Source: Lasiosphaeria ovina
Taxonomy: Eukaryota > Ascomycota > Sordariomycetes > Sordariales > Lasiosphaeriaceae
Direction of reading: 5' to 3'
DNA: 64,000 nt
Assembly (NCBI GenBank): GCA_033439765.1
Contig: JAULSN010000016.1
Coordinates: forward strand, 1-64,000
In this document: positions 12,561-25,208 of the stretch, one piece after another
Layout of the letters: the number at the start of each line of letters is the position of its first letter
Position numbering within the stretch: the stretch's first letter is position 1
Translations under genes and position numbers: made by a program
Notes under the pieces: model-generated
The model's database searches: none
What the model was told of the DNA's origin: nothing
What the model saw: the letters and a program-made list of their open reading frames with translations, nothing else

Positions 12561-13399
12561 GGTTGCTCTTTCAGACTGGGCAGGAACAGGGCTTGGCGCA
12601 GATGAGAATCACCAAGGGATCTGCATTTCCCTCTTTGCCCAGGGGTCTACAGCTTATTTATCTAACTTGTCTTGCCCGCATTTTCCTGCACCTAGGCCAA
12701 GACTTCTGAGAGCCTCGCCGGCACGAGGGGCCACATCCGCTTGCTGACCGAGCACTTTGTCGGCACTGCCACCTTAGCTACCTGGGCATAACAAGATTCA
12801 GGCTGACACGACCCGTTGCTGGTCAGCAGCATTGGCACACCATGACCCATGTACCCTATTCCAGGACACCTTGAGAGAAAGGAGAGTTATTTTCTTCGTC
12901 TATTTGCAAGGCACCCAGTTAACCCTAATAGCTGGTTGTTACGCCCCTTTGCCGTTGGGCTTGTGTTGCCCGCCTGGGCAAGGTAGCCTGTTTGAACGTA
13001 AATTCTTGCGCAGGCCTGTCTTACACCCCATAACTGCGTATTGGCCCCCACAATGTAGATGGTGCCGCAGACGGTAAAATCGAAACAACAACAACCACCC
13101 AGTTAGCCTTACCTAACTCGGTGTGAGTGACACCATTCCAACTAGGAAGCGTTGTGATTGACCCCTAATTGTAACAGCACCGGGCCCCCAAGCTTTCTAT
13201 GCTACGATAAGCCAGGCTCCGCCGTTTCAAATAATTATGCCGATGACGGGTCATGGTCTAAAACCATAGGAAATTCCTCCAATGCCTTTGCTCTCACTGC
13301 AAGTAAATCCCTACTTCGACCTCTTCTATTCTCTGGCGAGTTCAATCTTGTGGCTGGCGGAGTCTAGATTCTAGGTCTAGGTACTCGTCAGGGCTACTA
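12561..13399. other. Intergenic left of the pogo element
   Basis: No supported coding sequence. The region is mixed in composition and ends at the TA target-site duplication (13398-13399) of the adjoining transposon. Confidence 0.5.
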
Positions 13400-13455
13400 A
13401 ATCGCCCACCTAACCAAGCCGCAAGCTCCTTGGTTAGGACGGTTGATTCGCAAAA
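13400..13455 (+). repeat. Left terminal inverted repeat of pogo element
   Basis: Begins AATCGCCCACCTAACCAAG and contains an internal palindrome (AACCAAG / CTTGGTT). It matches the reverse complement of 16705-16760 with about five differences, mostly transitions. Confidence 0.88.
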
Positions 13456-13798
13456 CTTCCGGTACCTCAATTTTGTAGTGCATCACCACCAAAAGCGATG
13501 TACCATGTGTCAGAAAGACCACACCAAATCGGGTATGGTTCAGGGCAAGGCCCGCACAGGCCCACTGTAATTAAACCACCTTTTCACAGGGTCAACAGAG
13601 GCCCCTGGAACGGCCCTCTCTTCTTCCATAAATCAATCAATATAACACGTTTGAATGCCCTCACATTTTGACCTCTTCCGGAATACGTTGTTTCTGAGAC
13701 CATGGGTTTGTTACATTTTTTTACTTAAATGCGTAGCCCATTCGCCAAACCGACCAAATCCAATTTATCCAGTATTCCTAGTGCCCAGTCCACCCACA

Positions 13799-16240
13799 TC
13801 AACAACCTAGCCCGCCCTCATCGCCACTTACACCAAAATCGGTATCATCATCGTCATCAACGACTATAATGCTCCCTTCTTCGGCCTCAGAAGACTGGTT
13901 AAAATACACCACGCTCTGTGCATCACTATGTACACTATCCTCTTCATCTTCTGATTCTTCAATAACGTTGTCAACGCCGTCAGGTTCGTCAGGTTGGTCC
14001 TTGAGGTCGAAACCAGAGAGCCAAGTGGTGATAACTTCGTCAACCAAGATCTTCCTTTTTTCGTCATAAAGCCATAGTGTGACTGGCTTTAGAGCATTTC
14101 CGGGTGGCCTCCAATATAGTGGAAGATTGATCTCGCAGGGCAGGCGGTCTAATTCTATGGCTTTGTCATGAATGGTATCTTGGCGGGTGCTTTCGAAGAG
14201 TGCCCACCGTAATGCCCTCTCTTTTCTATATTCCTGAAGAAGCCATTCCTTGTTGTTAAGCCTTTCGATGTGTAGGGTGAGGACTTCTCGCTGTGCCTTT
14301 CTATTGTGCCCCGCAGCTTGTAGGCGGCTCCTTTCATCCTTGATCCATCTATTCCTAATAACCTTGAAGCCAACAAGCCACCTACGAAGTGTAGATTGTT
14401 GAACTTCTAGATTCTTTTTTGCGGAGCCTTTCCTTCTCCGTTATTTGTAATGCAACACGTTGGTGTTCGTCTGTTGCCGCGCGTAGACGAGCATCACCAA
14501 CAACAACAGGACCATACCGAGTAACGAGCTTATTCCGGTTTCTTTCCTTCCTAGCCACATCCTCAAGGGTTCTTCTTCTCTCCGTCTTTTGGTTCTGAGC
14601 TTCCTGTACGGCGAGAATAGACAAGGCGCCTCGGGCTTTGTCCCTTTTCTTCATGACATGTGCGAGGGTCGGGCTAGGGGGCTCGCATTGATCTACCGAC
14701 TTTTGTATTGACTCCGTGATGTATTCGTCATACTGTCGAATGACGCCCATACTAAGCTTCGGCGTCACGGCGAGGCTCCAGTCTGTATACAAGCTCTTCG
14801 GGTGAGGTGGTGTGTTGTATGTATCGTTGACTTGTGTTTCGGCCCTCTGTAATCGCCCGATCAAAGCTATCACGAAATTCGTGCCGTAGAGCCGTCGTAC
14901 CGGGACTCTCATACCCGGCATTTTGTTCTTGTTGATCACCAATATACCCGGGCATGATTGAAAGGAAGTCGTTATTTAATACCGAGTTAACCGGGTCCGG
15001 TAGTTTATCAAGGACAATATTAGGATTGAAGGGAACAAGGCCGCACTTTGCCCTCGCCGATTTTATCGTACTAGCCTTAAGTGCTTTGGCACGAATCTTC
15101 CTAAGGCCGTCAAGGAAGTCTACCTTCGTATAGTCGACATGACTCAGTTACATATGTTGGAATTTAGCAGCCTGGTGGTAATGTTTACACACTTGGAGAA
15201 AGCCCACATCGAGAGGCTGAAGGATGTGTATGGAATGCGGTGCAAGTAAGAAGAGAACAACGCCGGCTCTAGTACAACGGCGTTCGAATTCCCCTGTGCA
15301 GTGACTGCCGTGGTTGTCTAATATTAATAACCTCTTTTCCGTACGGTCAAGAGGGCGTGAGTGCATCTCCCAGTGTTCAAGCCAAGAGAGGGCGAGTTGG
15401 TCGTCAGTATAGCCGTTGGGCGATGTGGCTATTACTGTGGTATCATCAAGGACGTTGTCGATGTGTTTATCCTTGATTTGTATACCAGGAAGGATTACGA
15501 ATGGCGGCATAGATCGCCCGCTTGCAGAGACTGCCTCCATGACGGTAATAAGCTCGCGGGTGTCAGGATTTGAAGCTTCTACTTCCTTAATCTTTATATA
15601 GGACCATACGAATTGTCCCTTTTCCAAAACACCAACCCTGTAGCCAGTCTCATCGCCATTCCAAATGTTGTCTATATGGATCGAATTCTCCTGTACAGTA
15701 TTGTAGAAAGAGTCTAAGACCCCCTTGACATCCTCATGCCCTTGTGCTGCCCGCCGTACTATGGCCTTTTGTTTTGTTTTGACACAATGGATAAAAGACT
15801 CTTATGCCGGGCCATATATTCGCGTGCCCGCCTTCTTGTTGCGCTAGGTTCGTTATTGTTCGCTCGAAGGATTTTGTTGGCTTGGTTAGAAAGGCGGGAG
15901 TTCGTAAGTTCGTAACCTAGCACGAAGGTTGTCAGTCAAGCCAGCGAACCTTACGAAGGTAAGGTAACTAACCGTTGGTGATCCGTACATTGATCCAAGA
16001 CTTGAATTCAAGGTCTTCGACAGGCGAGAAGTTCGTATTGTTCCCGCCATTCTTTTCCTTCGGCTTCCCTCCCTTGACCCTGCTTCGTAACTTGTAGTAT
16101 GGTAGGTGCCATTTCGCTGCGGCGGCGGCCATGCTCCGGCACACTTTGGACTCCATGTCTTCGACGGCATACTCAGTGCGGCGCTCGACTGGAATGCTAG
16201 AGAAGGCTCGGACTTCGGTTGAGGTATCGTGAGGAGGCAT
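13799..16240 (-). pseudogene. Pogo-like transposase, frameshifted
   Basis: Read on the minus strand. The N-terminal segment from ATG 16240 has an HTH-like stretch (AAAAAKWHLPYYKLRSRVKGG). An intron of about 55-60 nt then leads to LTNSRLSNQANKILR. The catalytic part (15627-15148) contains NGDETGYRVG (first Asp), LDNHGSH (second Asp) and LQPLDVGF (third Asp). A C-terminal coiled-coil-rich extension ends in an acidic tail (IVVDDDDDTD). Damage: a frame change in an A-rich CAAAACAAAACAAAA tract near 15765-15775, a TAA after KFQHM at about 15147-15149, a frame change upstream of 14750-14940, and one in an A run near 14415. The extension after the DDE core (from about 14380 to 13800) is unusually long. 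Confidence 0.8.
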
Positions 16241-16704
16241 TTTGGAAGGTATTCGGCTTCAAAAGGCATAACGGCGGGTGTTGTGGTTGACAGAGCTTCG
16301 GTATTCAGAGGCAGGTCGGTCCGCGCGCGCCCTCGGGCGCATCGAACTTGCGGAATAAGCCGCGCAACGCCCCGAAAAGTGGGCCAATTCGGCGACGGAA
16401 AAACCGCTTCCGAAGGAAAATATGCACACATACGGCCCTAACGGATTTTATTGCGTTTTTGAGCGATTCAGGCCAAAGGCTTCAAATGCCGTCAGTTCGA
16501 ATACTGATCGATTGATCTTTTATTTCGTAGGGTTATATGTGCGACTGAGTGCCTCAGGGTTATACGTGGTGGAAGGAAGGCTGGTGCAACTGCGGGGTGG
16601 ATGTCCGCCAAAAAATTGGCATTCTTGAAAAGGGATTATTGTAAAAAGCGGTGGTACTTCATTTTGCTAGTTACTTTGGTGGTGCGGGTTGTACCTGCGT
16701 TTTT

Positions 16705-16760
16705 TTTTGCGAATCAACCGTCCTGACCAAGGAGCTTGCGACTTGGTCAGGTGGGCGAGT
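16705..16760 (-). repeat. Right terminal inverted repeat of pogo element
   Basis: Reverse complement begins ACTCGCCCACCTGACCAAG, matching the left repeat at 13400-13455. It is followed by the TA duplication at 16761-16762. Confidence 0.88.
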
Positions 16761-16762
16761 TA

Positions 16763-19700
16763 TGTTGCGCACAAAGCAGTGAAGATAGATGTGTTCAATT
16801 GATTGATCTAAGAAGGAAGAAAAGTCGTCTGCAAAGCCTTTTTCTTCCTGTAGGAAAAATGCACCTCTTCAACATGTACGAGCTAGGCCTGGTTTGGCGT
16901 AGATCATCGCTTGTTGACCGTGTGGCCCAATTGGGCCTAGTTACGTGACAATTTAGTAGCCCTGACGAGTACAAAGCACAGAGCACTTAGAGAAGGCTGT
17001 CCAAGTTGCTCATCTTTGTTGCCGACAAAACCTTTTATCACTCGACGCTCAGGGTGCTCAACATCTCTTGCTAGGCAACATTTCGAAGGTCCTCTCTTGC
17101 AACATCTAGCCATACAACTTATTTCCATCAATGCTACCTGAGCATTTGGGACTTGATTTGAGACTTCAGGTATCCTAATCCCTGTCTCCCAATAGAAAGA
17201 TAGAATACCCATTTATTCCCAAGTAATGCCCTCCAACCTAAACGACCGTATGGCCCTTCATAGCCTCATCTTCCGTCACTCAACAAGCGAAGTCTCCAGA
17301 CCCTTTTCCCTCTTACATCCTTCATAGCCCTTGGGATACTTTTTGAGAAGTCTCTTTATTTCGTCTCTGACTCTGCCATGCAAGTTAGCAAACAGTGCTG
17401 AACGTGAGAGTCAGCCTTTAACGGAATGCTCACTCCTTTCTGAATGCCAAATTTCCCGGAAATGCTGCAGAAGAATCAATATTAACTCGGCTGTCAAGTG
17501 TAACCACGATCAGCAAAATTCCCCCGACTAAAAAGAGGACTAACGGAATCTCACATAAAGTATAAGGCACCACGGTCTGCAAAATCCTCTACCGGTTCAG
17601 AGGGAGGATAGTGTTTGACGTATTCCTCAATGTAGGCGGTTGTCATCTTGTTGGATCCATGGTCCTACCACCAAGTCGACAGCTCATCTAAACAGACAGT
17701 TAGGTTTCCATGTCACCCGTAACAGTCCCGGAGTCCACCGATCACTCACACTCGTGATGCGCATAAAGCGGAGCAGCATCACACAGAATAGGCTGCCCCG
17801 TTGCCAACCCAACTTGCAGTTACCCCCCGGCCCTCAACAAATACGCCTCCTCCAGGCTCCAGGCCACCCAAACGTGGATTCCTGGGCGCGCCGGACGGAA
17901 CCCCCTCTTCTGTTCCACAGCTATTTGACGCCGAATCTGACCATGACTTGGGATGCGTGCAGTCGAATGACGCCGCTGCGCTGACGGCTTGGGTACCTTA
18001 GCTGGCACAATCCGGCCCTCGCAAAGGTACATCTGCGACGAAATCCAGAGATTCTGCTCGCCTGCGGTCTTCGAAGCCCTAGTAGAGGGAAAAGGGGAAT
18101 TGTCGTCACAGTTGATGGCAATTCTGGATGGGAGGTCACGGGAAGAGAACTCACAATCATCAGGAGCTAAAATATTGTTCCTGGGCCGCCATGAGCTCTT
18201 CGATACGCTGTTGCGGAAAAAGGTAATTAAGCATAAGCCTACTAGTCCCCGGCCTTGAGCTCTGTGCTCCGTACTAATTAACCCCCATGAAGACATCCTT
18301 CCATTCAACAGAAATTAACAAGACACGTCAGAGAATGTCTCCGAGAAGAGGTGTGCTCTTGGGGGCGCAAATCTTGCAGCACTGATTATGCCCAATCTCC
18401 TCATGATCACAATCATGAATAACCACGGCATCAAAACATATCAGAGGCGAGGCTCTTCTTTTTCCTTCACAAGTGTAAGCTGTGCGAGCACTCAGTCGCC
18501 CAATCTGGATAGACGTGCATTTAGACTTTTTACATCTGCCAGGACAGATTGCAAGCAAACCTTGGCACGCACTAGAGAGGCAGGCGATATGGCGATCAAC
18601 AGTTAATTAAAATTAATTAATTGGGCCAAGACCCCGCCTTGCAGTGGCCAGACCCTTAATCAATTCGAGGCTCTATATGGGAGTAATTTCTGTCTTTGTC
18701 TCGCGGTCGCGGCATGCTCAAGTGAAGACGGCTACTTGGAACCCCGAGCCCCGACTTCACTGCTTCCAGCGTCCAGATCCGGTGATGTGCGCTCGGCTCG
18801 ACATTCGCATTTAAGACCAAATTGCAACATTTAGAAGTCGGCATCAACCAAGGACTTGGAGCGTTCAGACCAACCGGATATTTTAACACGCCCCGAGGCC
18901 CGCAGGGCCAGCATCCCACATATACCTCTGCTAATGCATCCCGCTGTCGAACACCGAAGTGCGCATACCGACACGGCTGCTAAGACCAAGACGGCACCTC
19001 CCGCAGCTCCAACGCCGTCCCCCCGCCCTGAAATCGAGACCGTGCGACACACCGCGGGCCAGTTTTGAGTGGATAAACACGACCGCCGCGGTCAAAACAT
19101 GAAACGGCCCACCAGCGAATCGGTAGGCTTGATGGACTGGGTCGGTAACGTATGATGCTCCCACCATTCCCGCCGGCGACTTTCATTTTGCCAAGCCATC
19201 GATAGCAGCCCGCGATTGGTGGTGGCCCGAGTCAGCAAGCTTCCAGAACATGCATTCACGTAGCCACACCCGATTCACTGCCTCCCCTCGTGTCCGAAAT
19301 CGTCGGATGCACGTAAGCTCCGCCTGTGAAGGTGCTCTCGCCCGCTGTTGTACCATGTCCGGCTAGGACAAGAAACAAGTCTTTCTTCGCGTTACACCAT
19401 GCTGGTGGTACGCCGTTCCGCTTTTAGACTGGGAAAATGACATAGACAGAATCGGTAGATCAGGCGCCAGGACAAGACTGGAGCGCCCGGGAACATGTCT
19501 CGCGTGCGTACTTCGTACAGTATCACTACCTCAACTTCCCCACCCGTTGAAGAGAGACAGAAGCGCCGCTGCCGACCGAAGTGACACGGCTTCATGCGCG
19601 GATGGCACCACAAGGCAGGCGCTGTCGCTGCATCTTTCACCGACGAAATTAAGGTACAGCATCCGCTACCAAGTACGCGCACCTTACCCAGTAGTACCAC

Positions 19701-20304
19701 TGTCACCGTGGCTATGCCGGCCCTCCCCCGCGTGCCGCTCCTTCCCCACGAAGCCGAGTCTCGTACGCCAGCCAAGGCAGCCGCTAGGCTCCTTCCCGGC
19801 CATGCATGAGAAGCGGAACCTGGCAGGGCAGGGACGACAGGAGAGACGTTCCGGCCTTCCCCAGGGCGCACTTGCATCTTGTGGGCCAATCAGGCAGCAT
19901 TGGAGACCAGTGGATTCATCTCGGGTCACAATATGCAGAATTTCTGCGCTGCAAGCGCACCGGAACACCGAGGGAGAAGCAATCGAACCTGGAATCAACC
20001 CACAGCCTGGGTGAATGGGACCCGATTGAAGGCGGCGACCACAGACGCCGCCCTCAACAAAGACTGCTCCTTGCAGATTTGGTGAAATGAGAGCAAACAA
20101 AATGCCTGAACGTTGCTGTCATCGGTATTCTTCATCTCTTTCTCGCACATTTGGCTAAACTTGTCTTGCGCCTCTCCTGTGCTTCAATCTTATCCTGCTC
20201 TCACCTGCAAAAGCTGCAGAATACGCTTGCACCGTTCCCCCACGGGCCCAGACCTCTAATCCACCCATCTAGCACCCACCCTAGGTCTAGTCAGGCTGGG
20301 AAGA
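16763..20304. other. Long gene-poor stretch
   Basis: No gene could be supported over 3.5 kb. The best candidate is 17989-18258 (+), a frame reading IRPSQRYICDEIQRFCSPAVFEALVEG and onward. It lacks an ATG and the frame before it is broken, so at most it is a relic. 18600-18625 is TTAATTAA-rich. 19390-20100 is open in several frames on both strands because of high GC, without recognisable protein features. The last 200 bases hold the promoter and leader of the MFS gene. Confidence 0.45.
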
Positions 20305-22167
20305 ATGGCAAGCACGAAAATGCCGGCCCCAAACGCAGAGCCGCCCCCGCGCCCGAGACCACCCCCGACGCGCGGCGATCGCGTCCACGAAGCTGTCTTC
20401 GTGTTCGTGCTCTGCCTCGCCCAGTTCCTGTCCCTCGCCGCCATGAACCAGACGGTCGCCCCGCTTCTGATCCTCTCCGAGTACTTTGACATACACGACT
20501 ACGGCAATCTGAGCTGGTTCTCGGCCGCCTACAGCATGACCGTCGGGACCTTCATCCTTCCAGCCGGTGAGCATTGAGCTAGCTGTGGACTGTGGCCTCA
20601 CACGCCCAGTTGGACCACAAACATCTTCTGCACTTGTCTTAATTGCAACTCATTACCTCATGAAAAACATATTCTAACTCGCGGCCCGGAAACCTCACGC
20701 ACAGGCAGGCTCGGCGACATACACGGACACAAACGGATCTTCATGCTCGGGTGGGCGTGGTTCAGCCTCTGGTCGCTGATCGCCGGGTTCTGCGGCCGGT
20801 CGCAGCTCGTATTGTTCAGTACGTTCCGGGCCTTCCAGGGCATCGGCCCGGCGCTAGTCATCCCCAACGCCATCGCCCTGATCGGCCGGACCTTTCCCAT
20901 CGGGCTCAAGCGCAACCTGGCCTTTGCATGCTTTGGTGCTGCCGGCCCGACGGGCGCCGCCGTGGGTGCCGTGCTGGCGGCGCTCGTCGCCGAGACCATC
21001 TCCTGGCACTGGTGCTTCTGGCTGCTGGCCATCACCTGCGCGTGTCTGGTTGTCGTGTCCAAGTTTGTCATCCCCGACCAGGACGAGAACGTCGACGGAA
21101 GCCCCGACGGCGAGCAGCCCGAATTCGACTGGCCTGGGGCAATCACGGGCGTCGCGGGCTTGGTCTTGGTCAACTTTGCGCTCAACCAGGCGCCCATTGT
21201 CGGATGGAGCAACCCCTACATCCCCTGCCTATTGGCGGCGGGGCTGCTGTTTCTGGGAACGTTCGTGTGGGTTGAGCTCCGTGTTGCAACCCAGCCAATT
21301 ATCCCCATCCGCGGACTTCAGCGCAACGCCGCCTTCACTTTGGCCTGCGTATTTGCCGGGTGGAGCAGCCACGGCATCTGGGTCTACTACTTGTACCTCT
21401 TCCTCGAGCATCTGCGCGGCCATAGCGCGCTACTTACTTCGGCCGAGACATTCCCCGTGGCCATCACGGGCCTCTTCTTTGCCTTTCTCACCGTGTGGCT
21501 GCTGCGTCGCGTGGCCGTGTCGTGGGTCATGTTCTTTGCCATGTTCTTCTTCCTGCTGGGGAGCTTGCTGATTGCCATCATGCCCCTGGAGCAGTCGTAC
21601 TGGGCCAACACCTTTGTTGCGGTCCTGCTCATGCCAGGTGCCATGAACCTGTCGTTCCCGGCAGCCACGATCCTGCTGTCGACGGCGTTACCGAAGGAGA
21701 AACAGGGCATTGCGGCAAGCCTCGTCGCGACAGTCGTCAACTACAGCATCAGCTGCGGTCTCGGCCTGGCCGGATCAATCCACAAGAATTCTCTCGTCCA
21801 TGCTGCAAACGTGGAAGGGTTGGATGGACCGCCGCCGCCGCTGTCCGTTTCAAATCCGCAGCTCATCGCAGTCCGCCTAGCCGGGCTTCGCGCTGCTTAC
21901 TGGTTTGCCGTTGGGCTGGGCGGGCTGGGGATGTTGATCGCCGGGCTTTTCATCCTCGTGCAGCGATCGGAAAGGCCAGGAAAGGGGGGCGCCCAGGAGG
22001 AGCGAGAGTCGGACTCGGCGGACAACGGAAGCTCAGCACAGGACTGGACTGGGAGCATGCCCACGCCGCTCATGTCTCACGAGCTGGGCGACAAGACCAG
22101 CATAACCACCTTCTATCTCGGGGATAAGGTGATACGTGTGGCTGAGACGCCGAGTCAGGGTGTCTGA
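20305..22167 (+). CDS. Major facilitator superfamily transporter (DHA2-like)
   Basis: Exons 20305-20566 and 20705-22167 give 574 aa; the single 138-nt intron has GTGAGC and ACAG ends and rejoins ILPAG-RLGD in frame. MFS motif A is clear (GRLGDIHGHKR) between the second and third membrane segments. The hydrophobic pattern fits 12-14 helices, with a short cytosolic N-terminus rich in Pro and a hydrophilic C-terminal tail (about 90 residues) after the last helix (AGLFILVQ). It resembles the fungal branch that includes aminotriazole-resistance and low-affinity ammonium permeases, judged from YSMTVGTFILPAGRLGD. It is predicted to be a plasma- or vacuolar-membrane H+-coupled exporter or permease; the substrate cannot be read from sequence. 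No biosynthetic cluster surrounds it. Confidence 0.9.
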
Positions 22168-23991
22168 ATGCCTGGGTTTTTTTCTTCTTCTTTTCTGTTC
22201 AATAGTGTCGCGCAAGGATTTGGTCGAATTGTTGCATCCCTAGACGATGATCAGGTATGTCGAAGCAGCACCCTTTGCCCTAAGCATTGCCCAGTTGACA
22301 TATGTCAGCAGCCAAGAGGTCAATTCCAGGGTGTCTGACCTAACACCACCGTAAACAAGACTAACGAAAGGTTATGGTTGAAAGTGAATAGATTTCAGGT
22401 GCACTTCAGTGCACGGCTAGTAGCCCTGGATACCTTGACGAATCAGTCACGATTTCGGATTCAATTGCATGCTTTCCCGACTTTGGAAACGCCAAGTGAC
22501 GCCTAAACTTCGTCGTCGCCAGCAGCACAATCGGGGAGGGGTTAATACGTTTGGTGTTTCGTGCCAAGAGGGTGTGCTAACTAGCGTCGGATGATGCGAA
22601 ATTGGTGATTGACGGGAGTGCGCGGGATGCGGAATGATCAGTAGTTGGTTTTCTCACCAACCCGGGTCAGAAGGGGTTAGGTGCGCCTTGGCTGGAGTCG
22701 GCACTGACTTGTCGCAGGAATATGTTTTATGATCGCCTTGGATCGGCCCAGCCAGCTGCGCATGATGATCGCCGGAATTCAACCACTTGGCAATACATAC
22801 CATGTGCCCAACTCAGCACATATGGTTCGTGGAGGGTGGGGTGCCGCGTTTCAAGGGCTCCCACTTCAAACCGCTGGTCTGTGTGTGCATCCCAAAACCT
22901 GCTAGCCCTTCAACCCGCCCAAGCGTATGCATTTTTTTATTGGAGATGGCTGGGTAGCCGCGCCTATCCCCTTTCTCACTCTCGTGCAGCATTGCAGAAG
23001 GCGGGCTTCTCGAAACAGATTGAATCTCTGGCGATCTTCGTGCTGGTTGGTTCTCGAGTGAACGGGGCAGACTAGACTAGAACTAGTCTCGCAGTCTAGT
23101 CTAAGTCTAGGGCGCCCAGACGAACGGTGAGTCGGTGCGCAACAAATCAAGTGTGACAAGTTGCAACATGGGATTTGATGACGGCGGGGGAAAAGCAAAG
23201 CAAAAGAGGAGAGACAATCTTGGGCAAATACGATTGATACCTTGGCGTTATGTACCCTTCGCCGCGACTGGCTCGGCACCAGAGTCGGTCGATCAAAACC
23301 CGGGGTCCCGGAACGGCAGATGCGCCGTGCGTCCATAATCCGGGGCCGGAACCAAAGAAAATGGGACTTGGGCGAAGATGCACGCAACACGCTGGGCGCA
23401 GCTGCCACTGCAAGGGAGTAGCAGGCCGAGCGGGAGGCCTGGGGGGCTGCAGGAGTATTAGAGATACGACGACGACAGTCACATTTGACATCGTGGCTGC
23501 AGGGACTGTCTGACCTTGCTGCAGTCCTCCCCAGATTTGTACAAAGCACCAGCTAGCGCCCTTCGGTCCGCCTGTGATGAGTGCGGAGGCTGGTGCAGCG
23601 CATCCCCTCACTCGCCTTAGAGCGAGCAGCCAAGAGGTCAATGCGGCTCGCACTCCCCGCCCGGCGAGGGCACTGAGGGGTTCAGCGCCCTCGTTGGCGA
23701 CTCCAACCTCGGTCGTCTGGCTGGGGAGAGTTAGCCCCCCCCCCGTTAGCCTGCGACGTCAAGCACACGGCCCCACCTCCCAGTCCTCTCCGCCCGTATT
23801 GTCATCCCCATATCTTCTCCATCACCCGTGTCGACAGCCGGCCTAGCTCAGTTCGACTCTGCTCAACTCTTCTGTTTTCTTGCTGTCGGCCGCAATGGTC
23901 CCGTGCAGTGGCATATGTTACGGCAGCCCTACAGCGATTAGTCCTGCCTCGAAACGCAGTTGAGGCTCCATCGCCAACTTCTGGCTGCAGC
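22168..23991. other. Intergenic between MFS and PTH11-like genes
   Basis: About 1.8 kb without a supportable gene; open frames overlap on both strands and begin mostly at non-ATG codons. 23070-23112 is rich in CTAG-containing words (TAGACTAGAACTAGTCTCG). A 9-C run lies near 23736-23745. The promoter of the 7TM gene should be in the last few hundred bases. Confidence 0.5.
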
Positions 23992-25208
23992 ATGGCGGCG
24001 ACGGCGGCATTCGCCATGCGGTCAACAAATCATGCGTCGGCCCGGCGCGCAGACGACGACGGCCTCCCGCACAACGACCTCGGCCCCGAGCTGAATGCCA
24101 TCTTCTGGCTCCTCACCAGCCTGTCGCTGGTTTTTATGGGCCTGAGGATATATTGCAAATTGTCGAGGGGCCGGCGCCTCTGGTGGGACGACTACGTGCT
24201 CATCGCGTCGTGGGTATGTGGCTTGGTTGCGCCCCCTTGCTGTCCGGAGAGTCCCGCCGACATGGCAGCTAAACGTAACAACGGATCTCGCTAGTTGTCT
24301 CGGCATCGACGACGTCGGTCTGCGTCGCGCTCGACTACGGCAAGCACGGCTACGACATGCGGCCCGAGAACCTGCCGAAAATGCCGTTCGTCGCCGTCTT
24401 CGCCGGCTTCTTCTCGGTGCTCGCCGCCACCCTGAGCAAGACGTCGTTCGCCCTGACGCTGCTGCGCCTGTCGGAGCGCTGGATGAAGGTGGCCATCTGG
24501 TTCATCATCGTCACCCTCAACGCCATCATGGGCACCGCCATGCTGTTCATGTGGATCAAGTGTAAGCCCGTCGCCCGCATCTGGGACCAGAGCGTCGACG
24601 GCACGTGCATCCCCGAGAAGAAAATCATCTACCTGTTCCAGTGGTCCGCCGGCTACTCGGGCGCCATGGACGTTGTCCTGGCCCTCTTCCCCACTGTCAT
24701 ACTGTGGAAATGGACCATGTCCAAGAGAGAAAAGTTTGGCGTCATAATAGCCATGAGCATGGGCATCGTGTGAGTGCAGCCCCTCTATCCACCTGCCGCG
24801 GAGTGACACTGACATGCCGTTTGTTACAGGGCTGGCATTGCGTCGTTTGTCAAGTGCGCGATGCTTCCGAATCTCGCCGGAGACCCAAGTAAGTCTCATG
24901 CACAGCTCCCATGACAAGAACAAATTCTAACTGCAACCACCCGTCCAGCCGACACGGTCGCCGTGACCATCTGGGGTGGCGCAGAGGGCGCGATCACCAT
25001 CATGGCCGCGTCGCTGCCCGTCCTGCGAGCCCTCATCCGGGGCAACTCGGGCGCCGGCAGCGCGACGCCCGCGAGACTGTACGTCAATGACGAGCGCCGC
25101 CTCACAGCGGGCAGAAGCTCCGAGACGCTGGAAATGCCCCAGCTCTCGCCCTTCCCCAATACCATGGAGCTGAGGAGTATCTCGCCCCTGACGTTTATGA
25201 AGGCGTAG
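23992..25208 (+). CDS. PTH11-type / rhodopsin-domain 7TM integral membrane protein
   Basis: Exons 23992-24217, 24295-24769, 24830-24888 and 24949-25208 encode 339 aa. Introns 2 and 3 have GTGAGT/ACAG and GTAAGT/CCAG ends. Intron 1 was placed at GTGGCT because the stronger GTATGT four bases upstream would break frame. The protein has the fungal rhodopsin-domain signature: WDDY after the first helix (LWWDDYVLIAS), a C-rich extracellular loop (CKPVARIWDQSVDGTCI) and the late motif TIWGGAEGAITIMAASLPVLR ahead of a cytosolic tail. This family includes Magnaporthe PTH11-like receptors, but most members are uncharacterised and many lack a CFEM domain, as here. Plasma-membrane location and a sensory role are inferred. 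The GTG further upstream (23908) is less likely as start. Confidence 0.85.

Larger units (their letters stand above)
13400..16760 (-). mobile_element. Degenerate pogo-type (Tc1/mariner superfamily) DNA transposon
   Basis: A 3361-bp element bounded by near-identical inverted repeats of about 56 bp and flanked by TA on both sides (13398-13399 and 16761-16762). Its minus-strand coding region carries an HTH DNA-binding segment and a DDE_1-type catalytic core. The transposase is interrupted by stops and frame changes, so the copy is inactive. The terminal repeats are well preserved, which could allow mobilisation in trans by a relative. It is longer than Fot1-class elements (about 1.9 kb) because of a long, acidic C-terminal extension. 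Confidence 0.88.

Noticed and set aside
17989..18258. Plus-strand frame with protein-like text (RPSQRYICDEIQRFCSPAV)
   Set aside because: No ATG, no joinable exon in frame upstream, and no recognised family; at best a relic.
19392..20100. Several long overlapping frames on both strands
   Set aside because: High GC explains the openness; no start context, domain or splice structure supports any of them.
22902..23653. Minus-strand frames of 215 and 168 codons
   Set aside because: They overlap each other in different phases, are Arg/Ser/Pro-rich as expected of random GC-rich frames, and start from non-ATG codons.
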